Assembly (NCBI GenBank): GCA_910579425.1
Contig: CAJTVL010000151.1
Coordinates: 1-6,179 of the forward strand
Length of the DNA: 6,179 bases
Origin: an uncultured Lachnospiraceae bacterium
GTDB lineage: Bacteria > Bacillota > Clostridia > Lachnospirales > Lachnospiraceae
Direction: 5' to 3'
The notes below the pieces were generated by a model, which worked only from the letters and a program-made list of their open reading frames with translations, did no database searches and was not told the DNA's origin. Of the stretch, positions 1 to 4,648 are shown one piece after another (the stretch's first letter is position 1; every line of letters begins with the position of its first letter). Made by a program: the position numbers and the translations under genes.

Positions 1-9
1 TAACAGACA

Positions 10-384
10 ATGGCAAAGACGATTTTTGAGGAACTGGGCGGCAAATACGAACGGCGAGGAGATTACTTAATACCGTGCTTAACTGTACCCGCAGAAGAAG
101 AACAGCCGATAGGCATATGGGGACAGCGGCATCTGGACTATCTGAAGCAGTACCGCAAGGTTACATACACCAATCTTCTCACAAGCGGCAGGCTCAACGC
201 CTACCTTGCCGACATCGACAGGCAGGCGCAGGAACGCTTTGAAAGGCTCATAGAGGGCATGAAACAGGCGCAGGGCATAACGGAACGCCTAAAGGAAGAA
301 AACGCCTTAGAATGGGTACAATACTTAAATAATATAAGGGCATGTGCGAGGGAGATTGTGAACGAGGAAATTATTTATATATAA
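10..384 (+). CDS. tnpV: TnpV-family transposon-encoded protein
   Basis: This 124-residue protein resembles TnpV, the small accessory protein of Tn4451-type and related clostridial mobile elements. Its biochemical role is not established. The recognisable parts are an N-terminal MAKTIFEELGGKY segment, a central GIWGQRHLDYLKQYRKVTY segment, and a helical, charged C-terminal half with LEWVQYLNNIRACAREIV. No transmembrane segment or signal peptide is visible, so it is probably cytoplasmic. The ATG at 10 gives a full-length-looking protein, but any ribosome binding site lies outside the window. A TAA at bases 1-3 could be the end of an upstream gene. A terminator follows directly, so it probably closes a transcription unit entering from the left. 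The family call is from sequence recognition; the function is inferred only by association with mobile elements. Confidence 0.85.
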   Translation: MAKTIFEELGGKYERRGDYLIPCLTVPAEEEQPIGIWGQRHLDYLKQYRKVTYTNLLTSGRLNAYLADIDRQAQERFERLIEGMKQAQGITERLKEENALEWVQYLNNIRACAREIVNEEIIYI

Positions 385-391
385 GCGATAA

Positions 392-422
392 GACGGCAGG
401 GTGTAAAAGCCCTGTCGTTTTT
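392..422 (+). terminator. Intrinsic terminator of tnpV
   Basis: A 10-bp stem (392-401 with 410-419, two G-T wobbles) encloses an 8-base loop and runs into five T residues at 418-422. It begins 8 bases after the tnpV stop codon, which is the normal place for a rho-independent terminator. It separates tnpV from the two-component system. Confidence 0.85.
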
Positions 423-459
423 ATAAAATAGGAATACAGATGAAAAGATAATATACTTA

Positions 460-488
460 TTGTCAAACTCTATGTAGAGAGATAAAAA
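460..488 (+). promoter_or_regulatory. Candidate promoter for the two-component operon
   Basis: TTGTCA at 460-465 is followed, after a 17-base spacer, by TAAAAA at 483-488. The -35 match is good; the -10 match is only four of six. It lies between the tnpV terminator and the response regulator start, where an independent promoter is expected. The region is A-rich, so chance matches are possible. Confidence 0.35.
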
Positions 489-564
489 AGGAAAATGAAG
501 AAATATTGAAAAATTCATGTAATCTCCATTTTTGAGTGCTAAAATTGAGAAGAATATATGTCTT

Positions 565-582
565 GGGAGGTGTATAGTTATG
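565..582 (+). promoter_or_regulatory. Ribosome binding site fixing the response regulator start
   Basis: GGGAGG at 565-570 stands 9 bases before ATG 580. This favours ATG 580 over an in-frame TTG at 532, which has no comparable site and would add 16 residues ahead of the conserved start of the receiver domain. Confidence 0.8.
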
Positions 583-1245
583 AACGAGAAAGTATTAATT
601 GTTGAGGATGATTTTGATATTCAGTCAATATTGAAAAACTATCTGGAAGATGCGGGATATCAGTTGGTTTTTGCCGCAGATGGTGTAGAGGGAATTGCAC
701 GGTTTAACGAAAAAATAAGTTTGGTGATTTTGGACATCATGCTTCCTAAAATTGACGGGTTTGGTGTTTGTGAAGTGATACGGAGCAAGTCAGATGTCCC
801 AATCATTATGCTTACGGCATTGGCAGATGAAAAAAGCCAGTTAAAGGGATATGCAGGAAAAATTGACGATTATATTCCAAAGCCATTTTCGGCTAAAATA
901 TTGCTTTGTAAAATGGAAGCCATCTTGCGGCGCAGATGTGCTTCGGATGAAGGGGAGCAATTGATTTACAAAAATTTGAAAATGGATTTGACTGGTCATC
1001 ATGTGTTTTGTGATGGAACGGAGGTTGTTTTGACACAAAAAGAATTTGAATTGCTGAAAATTATGCTTGAAAACAAGGGTAAGGTATTCACCCGCCAAAT
1101 GCTGTTAGACAGGATATGGGGGATTGACGCTTATGTGGAGGAACGGATTGTGGACAGCCATCTGAAAAACCTAAGAAAGAAATTGAGCGGCAGTTATATC
1201 AAAACAATAAGGGGAGTGGGGTATCGGATTGATGTGGAAAAATAA
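580..1245 (+). CDS. OmpR/PhoB-family response regulator
   Basis: This 221-residue protein is a DNA-binding response regulator, expected to be phosphorylated by the overlapping kinase and then to control transcription in the cytoplasm. The receiver domain covers about residues 3-115. It has acidic residues D10 and D11, the phosphoacceptor D52 in LVILDIMLPKIDGF, T79 in the IIMLTA strand, and K101 in DDYIPKPF. The winged-helix domain covers about 128-221, with the recognition region around EERIVDSHLKNLRKKL and the usual GVGYRI ending. Residues K94-I95 stand where most relatives have GA before DDYI, a mild deviation. The stop codon lies inside the kinase gene (14-base overlap), so the pair is translationally coupled. 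The family is certain. The regulon is unknown; the secreted protein downstream is a possible target. Confidence 0.95.
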   Translation: MNEKVLIVEDDFDIQSILKNYLEDAGYQLVFAADGVEGIARFNEKISLVILDIMLPKIDGFGVCEVIRSKSDVPIIMLTALADEKSQLKGYAGKIDDYIPKPFSAKILLCKMEAILRRRCASDEGEQLIYKNLKMDLTGHHVFCDGTEVVLTQKEFELLKIMLENKGKVFTRQMLLDRIWGIDAYVEERIVDSHLKNLRKKLSGSYIKTIRGVGYRIDVEK

Positions 1246-2671
1246 ATCAAGCCTTACAGTGAAAATATTTTTAATAACAATGGCTCTGTTGGTTGCAGCT
1301 TGTAGCATTTCCGTTTTGTGTATGGCAAAGTACATTCCAGAAACCTATGGCAGTCAATTATCTGAGCGTTTACAGAACGAAGCCCAAGAGTTAGTCCAAG
1401 AGTTAGGGGAATGTACAAGTCTTGAAGATTGTTATACATTAGTGGATTCCTTTTCGCTAGAAATGGATGCACGAGTTTCCATCAATGACCAAGATGGGTA
1501 TTTAATTTATCCAGAAGCGGGTGGGAAGATAGATATGTCAAATGACACAGTTGCAGTTATGAAAGATGAAGATGAACACAGCCGGGCTGTAGAGGATGAA
1601 CTATTATCAGGAATCATGTTTCCATTCACAATAAAAAACACGGGTGAAGGGTATATTTTGGAAGTGCATGGAAAATCCTCACCAATAAATCAAGCAGCGT
1701 CCGCAATACAAGAAACACTGCCCACTATATTGATAGGGATTTTTATATTGTCTATTTTATGCTCTTTTTTTTATTCACATTATATAACAAATCCAATTAT
1801 AGAAATAAGCAAAGTGTCAGAACGGATGGCAGAGCTTGATTTTAGCATGAAAAGTGATTTGAAAAGGAATGACGAGGTAGGCGTTTTGTCGGAAAGCCTA
1901 AACGCTCTTTCGGGGAATCTTGAAAAGACATTGCATGAGTTGGAAAGTGAGATTAGAAAAGAGAAGGAGCTTGAGAAAAAACAACGGAATTTCTTTGCGT
2001 CCGCATCCCATGACCTTAAAACGCCGATTGCTATTTTGATAGGGCATTTAAATGGGATTCTGGATGGCGTTGGAGATTATAAGAACGCAAAACCATATAT
2101 AGAGCGTTCGATTGCAATAGCGGAACAGATGAATCAACTGGTACAATCCCTTCTGTTTATCGCTTATGTAGAAAATGGAACAGTTATGCCAGTGTTTGAA
2201 AAGTCAGATTTTGCAGAGCTGGTTCGGCGCAGCGTGGGGGAGATGTCCTGTTTGATTGAAGATAAAGGACAGCAGTTATCTGTTGATATCCCAGATAGGG
2301 CTATCTGTTGGTTTGACGGTGATATGATGGAGCGTGTAATAAAAAACCTTTTGGAAAATGCCATTAAATATTCGCCCGTTAAGGGGAGCATAGCAATATC
2401 TATGTCGCAAGACCGAAATGCAAACATAAAATTTGAAATAGAAAACACAGGCGTTACCATTCCAAATGCTTCACTGCCCCATCTATTTGAGCCATTTTAC
2501 CGTGTTGACGCTTCACGAAGCAAAGAGAATGGCGGTAACGGATTAGGTATGTATATTATAAAGACATTATTAGAAAGCCATGACGCTTCCTATGGAATCT
2601 GCAATACGGATAGTGGGGTGAAATTTCAATTCTGCCTTACAGCGTCAAAAATCCACAGGAAATCCATATAA
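1232..2671 (+). CDS. Membrane sensor histidine kinase (HAMP, HisKA, HATPase)
   Basis: This 479-residue sensor kinase should autophosphorylate in response to an extracellular or membrane cue and pass phosphate to the regulator encoded just upstream. A first membrane segment lies at about residues 10-32 and a second at about 163-185, enclosing an extracytoplasmic domain of about 130 residues. A HAMP linker follows, starting near YITNPI. The H-box ASASHDLKTP carries the phosphoacceptor H260. The ATPase domain shows the N-box LLENAIKYSP (N376), the F-box LFEPFYRVD, and the G2 box GGNGLGMYI from G434. The G1 box reads ENTGVTIP instead of the usual D-x-G-x-G form, a variant I regard as tolerated in Firmicute kinases. 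ATG 1232 was chosen; a TTG at 1229 is the only nearby alternative. The ligand cannot be read from the sequence. Confidence 0.94.
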   Translation: MWKNKSSLTVKIFLITMALLVAACSISVLCMAKYIPETYGSQLSERLQNEAQELVQELGECTSLEDCYTLVDSFSLEMDARVSINDQDGYLIYPEAGGKIDMSNDTVAVMKDEDEHSRAVEDELLSGIMFPFTIKNTGEGYILEVHGKSSPINQAASAIQETLPTILIGIFILSILCSFFYSHYITNPIIEISKVSERMAELDFSMKSDLKRNDEVGVLSESLNALSGNLEKTLHELESEIRKEKELEKKQRNFFASASHDLKTPIAILIGHLNGILDGVGDYKNAKPYIERSIAIAEQMNQLVQSLLFIAYVENGTVMPVFEKSDFAELVRRSVGEMSCLIEDKGQQLSVDIPDRAICWFDGDMMERVIKNLLENAIKYSPVKGSIAISMSQDRNANIKFEIENTGVTIPNASLPHLFEPFYRVDASRSKENGGNGLGMYIIKTLLESHDASYGICNTDSGVKFQFCLTASKIHRKSI

Positions 2672-2706
2672 ACTCCAACAAGAATCCAAATAGCCTTAGT
2701 AAAATG

Positions 2707-2733
2707 TAGTCGTTCCAATGGAGCGACTATTTT
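2707..2733 (+). terminator. Terminator-like or attenuator hairpin after the kinase gene
   Basis: A 10-bp stem (2707-2716 with 2720-2729, one G-T wobble) has a 3-base loop and is followed by TTTT at 2730-2733. It lies between the kinase stop and the secreted-protein gene, starting 35 bases past the stop. The T-run is short, so partial termination or 3' end protection is as likely as full termination. I see no convincing promoter between it and the next gene. Confidence 0.6.
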
Positions 2734-2753
2734 AATGAAAGCGAGGTAGCAAA

Positions 2754-3248
2754 ATGTTCAAAGCAAAATGGTTAGGAGTGCTTGCTGTAACTGCCATTGT
2801 GGGAGGCAGCGTGGTAAGCGTGGCTGCGGCAAATGCTAAAAGTGTTGAAACTATCGTTGATACTGAATCAGATGGCGTAATGTCATACACGGATGACAAC
2901 GGCAATATCTGGTGTAGTGAAAACAATGGGGAAACATGGATGTCTGCATCCGATTATGAGAAAGAAAACACAGTTTCGGCTATTGAATGGTGGACTTACG
3001 ATGAGTACAAGGCATGGGCAGAGCAGGAAAAGGCTGATATGCAGAAAATGGCTGATGAAAAAGCTGTTGTGGAAACCAGCGAAGGCACTGTTGTGTGGAC
3101 ACAGGAAATGACGGATGAAATTGTTGCAGAGAATGAGCGGATTCTTGAAGATATTAAGAACGGTGTGCTTGTTTCTAAATCTGTAGACGGCGACAGTGAA
3201 GGAATGGCATCCTACAATCCTAATGATATTGCAACAATCTGCGACTAA
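2754..3248 (+). CDS. Small secreted acidic protein with Asp-box-like motifs
   Basis: This 164-residue protein has a signal peptide: a K-containing start, a hydrophobic core (L7-A25), and an A-N-A cleavage site near residue 28. I know no experimentally defined function. The mature part is acidic and rich in tryptophan (W53, W62, W79, W80, W88, W115). It has two cysteines (C54, C163) that could pair outside the cell. Residues 46-53 (TDDNGNIW) and 55-62 (SENNGETW) fit the Asp-box/BNR pattern S/T-x-D/N-x-G-x-x-W. The segments EWWTYDEYKAW and VWTQEMTDEIV, plus ILEDIKNGVLVSKSVDG, recall small secreted or peptidase-associated proteins of gut Clostridia, from memory only. A weak ribosome binding site (GCGAGG, 2741-2746) precedes ATG 2754. 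Its place after the two-component genes suggests a sensor partner or regulated output. Confidence 0.85.
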   Translation: MFKAKWLGVLAVTAIVGGSVVSVAAANAKSVETIVDTESDGVMSYTDDNGNIWCSENNGETWMSASDYEKENTVSAIEWWTYDEYKAWAEQEKADMQKMADEKAVVETSEGTVVWTQEMTDEIVAENERILEDIKNGVLVSKSVDGDSEGMASYNPNDIATICD

Positions 3249-3374
3249 AGAAGCATAACAATGCCGTTGATTTGATGTAAAGTCCATTGTGCAGGAAATA
3301 GGTGCTGTTTTTCAATAAGTTATATAGATGTATATTCGGTGTTCCATAAAAAGATAGTGTCCTATTTTGCTGCA

Positions 3375-3416
3375 TACCTGCCCGCTGAAGCATTATTAAG
3401 TGGGCAGGTAAATTTT
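3375..3416 (+). terminator. Possible terminator of the secreted-protein gene
   Basis: A 12-bp stem (3375-3386 with 3399-3410, one G-T wobble) encloses a 12-base loop. The GC-rich core is CCTGCCC/GGGCAGG. It is followed by AATTTT at 3411-3416. It is the first strong hairpin after the stop at 3248, but it lies about 127 bases downstream and its T-run is short, so a boundary structure of another kind is possible. Confidence 0.5.
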
Positions 3417-3464
3417 AATATGCTGTTAGCGAATAAAAAAATTGTACTAATGGGTTCTATTCAT

Positions 3465-3512
3465 CCCGCCATATAAAAAAACGGTGTTATGGTGGGCTGA
3501 TTTGCTACGCCC
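3465..3512 (+). promoter_or_regulatory. Mutually exclusive leader hairpins
   Basis: A 9-bp stem (3465-3473 with 3488-3496, one wobble) forms around an A-rich 14-base loop. Its 3' arm overlaps the 5' arm of a shorter stem, GGGC 3494-3497 with GCCC 3509-3512, so only one can form at a time. An A-rich segment follows, then the terminator-like stem at 3531-3560. The order is suggestive of a cis-acting leader, but no known riboswitch or leader class is identified. Confidence 0.35.
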
Positions 3513-3530
3513 GAAAAGACTTAACAAATA

Positions 3531-3568
3531 CTCTCCAGACCTGTTTTAAAGTTTGGAGGGATTTTTTT
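3531..3568 (+). terminator. Strong terminator-like hairpin that also contains an SD sequence
   Basis: A 10-bp stem (3531-3540 with 3551-3560, two G-T wobbles) is followed by A and seven T residues (3562-3568). By shape this is a good intrinsic terminator. Its 3' arm includes GGAGGG (3555-3560), placed 8 bases before ATG 3569, so the same structure would hide the ribosome binding site of the short ORF that follows. Confidence 0.7.
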
Positions 3569-3697
3569 ATGTCCTTTTTTCGGGCAGTTATCCATCTGCT
3601 CACGCAACGCAGAGTTTATCCATACATAGAATATTGGGGATTGGCAGGAAGCCAGTTAAAAAAATCCCTGCCCATGCAACGCTACTTCTCACCATGA
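3569..3697 (+). CDS. Candidate 42-residue small protein, unrecognised
   Basis: ATG 3569 opens a 42-codon frame with an excellent ribosome binding site (GGAGGG 3555-3560). I do not recognise the product. It starts MSFFRAVIHLLTQRR, a short basic amphipathic segment, continues with PYIEYWGLAGSQLKKSL, and ends RYFSP. It has no clear membrane segment. The gene sits directly behind a terminator-like stem that includes its ribosome binding site, an arrangement seen with leader peptides and attenuated genes. Its TGA stop (3695-3697) overlaps an ATG at 3694. It could also be a gene remnant or a chance ORF in structured non-coding DNA. It is listed because of the start signals, not because of any homology. 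Confidence 0.35.
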   Translation: MSFFRAVIHLLTQRRVYPYIEYWGLAGSQLKKSLPMQRYFSP

Positions 3698-3741
3698 AAC
3701 CAGAAGTAGAATCTCCACTTAACAGAATATGTATCTCCTAT

Positions 3742-3779
3742 AACCGTAGAGGTCACAGAGCCTTTGCGGTTTTTCTTTT
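3742..3779 (+). terminator. Intrinsic terminator upstream of the sigma-like gene
   Basis: A 10-bp stem (3743-3752 with 3761-3770, two G-T wobbles) has an 8-base loop and runs into TTTTT, C, TTTT (3770-3779). It should stop transcription arriving from the left, so the genes from 3891 onward need a promoter after this point or regulated readthrough. Confidence 0.7.
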
Positions 3780-3842
3780 GTCGTTTTTTATCGGAATGTG
3801 CCGCAGGGCTGTATTTGATATTCGTTGCCACTCCCCGCCCTC

Positions 3843-3893
3843 TCCATCTGGATTTTAGCATTTCAAAAATTCAGATGGGAGGTACTTACGGTG
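3843..3893 (+). promoter_or_regulatory. Hairpin entering the ribosome binding site of the sigma-like gene
   Basis: A 14-bp stem (3843-3856 with 3866-3879, two G-T wobbles) has a 9-base loop. Its 3' arm includes the first three bases of the ribosome binding site GGGAGG (3877-3882), which lies 8 bases before the GTG start at 3891. The ribosome binding site decides the start: an upstream in-frame ATG at 3825 lies before the hairpin and would add 22 unrelated residues. Partial occlusion of the site suggests translational control, but this is inference. Confidence 0.55.
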
Positions 3894-4325
3894 AAATACG
3901 CACCAAGAAAAGTATATATCAAAGAAAGCGGCGGTTATGTGGAATTAACCTATAAGGATTTCTGCCACCGCAGGCAAGCCGACCAGAGTTACATGGACAA
4001 GCTGTTTATCCCCGTGCAGGGCTGTCTGATTGAAGTCGTGCGGGAACAGTACGCAAATTTCTACAAGGAGAAAGAGCGGTGGCGTTATCTGAAAAAACTG
4101 GACACGAACCACAAGCTGCTCTCATTGGAGGGGTTTACGGACAGTGAGGGGAATATGCTTGACTTCGTTATTGATGAAACGGTGGACGTTGCGGAAACCG
4201 TTGTCCGTGCGGTGATGGTGGACAGGCTGAAAGCCGCCCTGCCCTTATTGTCGGATGGGGAGCAGGCATTCTATCGCTGTCCCCTGTGTTGCGTATATTA
4301 TGCAGGGCATTACAGACGCCGTTAA
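3891..4325 (+). pseudogene. Truncated sigma-70-like regulator of a conjugative element
   Basis: The 144 residues read from GTG 3891 resemble the sigma-factor-like regulators carried by Tn1549/CTn-type elements. The start VKYAPRKVYIKESGGYVELTY, the segment ADQSYMDKLFIPVQGCLIEV, and the stretch DETVDVAETVVRAVMVDRLKAALPLLSDGEQA are typical. Members I know then continue with a region 4-like helix-turn-helix (a SERE-type segment, then a K/R-rich helix ending in ILAKLKK). Here, after A126, the frame reads FYRCPLCCVYYAGHYRRR and stops, so the DNA-binding part is missing. The break looks like a deletion joining the gene to the 3' end of another gene read in a different frame (see 4255-4359). The product is probably non-functional, or acts without binding DNA directly. 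The family call is recognition from memory; the truncation is read directly. Confidence 0.65.
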
Positions 4326-4359
4326 TCAGGCGTGTGAAAAAGGAGGGAAAAAGCTATGA
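4255..4359 (+). pseudogene. 3' remnant of an unidentified operon gene
   Basis: Overlapping the end of the sigma-like frame, a different frame is open from ATG 4255 (more securely from 4270) to TGA 4357-4359. It ends with SIAVPCVAYIMQGITDAV and then a basic tail, CEKGGKKL. Its stop overlaps the ATG of the next gene in an ATGA arrangement, the usual sign of translational coupling with an intact upstream neighbour. There is no ribosome binding site before 4255. I read it as the surviving C-terminus of the gene that originally preceded the 4356 gene; I cannot name it. Confidence 0.4.
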
Positions 4360-4646
4360 GCCATCAAAAATTATTGTTAGTGGAACAGGAAACCATCCTC
4401 CTCTACAACCAGGCGGAGCCTGCCGCCCAGGTCTATACCCATGACCCAAAGCTGATGAAAAAACTGAACCGCCTTGCCGGTAAACACCCGGAGCAGATCA
4501 TCAAGAAGGACGACCACAACTTCATTGTCCCCAAACGCTGCGTATCGGTCCGGGAGCCGTACAGCGAAAAGCGGCGCAAAGCCGCCAGTGAACGCGCCAG
4601 GGCCGCAGGCTATAAGCCGCCGTTGAAATCCTCCTCCGGTCAATAA
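4356..4646 (+). CDS. Small conserved conjugative-element protein
   Basis: This is a 96-residue soluble protein of a type common in Tn1549/CTn-like elements of gut Clostridia; its function is unknown to me. The N-terminal half (KLLLVEQETILLYNQAEPAA, then VYTHDPKLMKKL) looks like a small beta-rich fold. The C-terminal third is basic, with SVREPYSEKRRKAASERARAAGYKPP, and could bind nucleic acid; this is inference from charge alone. A strong ribosome binding site (AGGAGG, 4341-4346) stands 9 bases before the ATG. The stop is followed two bases later by the start of the CHC2 gene, so the two form one operon. From here on the sequence is clearly more GC-rich than the two-component region. Confidence 0.8.
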   Translation: MSHQKLLLVEQETILLYNQAEPAAQVYTHDPKLMKKLNRLAGKHPEQIIKKDDHNFIVPKRCVSVREPYSEKRRKAASERARAAGYKPPLKSSSGQ

Positions 4647-4648
4647 GC

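Larger units (their letters stand above)
3249..3530 (+). other. Intergenic stretch without a recognisable gene
   Basis: I see no protein-coding gene here on either strand. It is AT-rich and contains a strong hairpin (3375-3410), a second hairpin (3465-3496), and a short overlapping stem (GGGC 3494-3497 with GCCC 3509-3512) that cannot form together with the second hairpin. No clear sigma-70 promoter was found, although the leader structures downstream imply that one should exist. Confidence 0.6.

Noticed and set aside
1..9. TAA at the left edge as the end of an upstream gene
   Set aside because: Only nine bases precede the tnpV start, too little to support a gene call.
2883..3287. Minus-strand 134-codon frame opposite the secreted-protein gene
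   Set aside because: The + strand gene has a signal peptide and conserved-looking motifs; the antisense translation looks like chance.
3491..3530. Resemblance to a preQ1 class I riboswitch (GCTAC, then GCCC and an A-rich tail)
   Set aside because: The first loop and the tail do not match the class as I know it, the stem is only 4 bp, and no queuosine gene follows.
3682..3709. 8-bp perfect hairpin (CTACTTCT with AGAAGTAG)
   Set aside because: It has a 12-base loop and no T-run, and it lies at the end of the short ORF. I cannot assign it a role, and such stems arise by chance.
3825..3890. Upstream ATG extension of the sigma-like gene
   Set aside because: The 22 extra residues are the translation of a hairpin, while GTG 3891 has a well-placed GGGAGG and gives the family-typical start.
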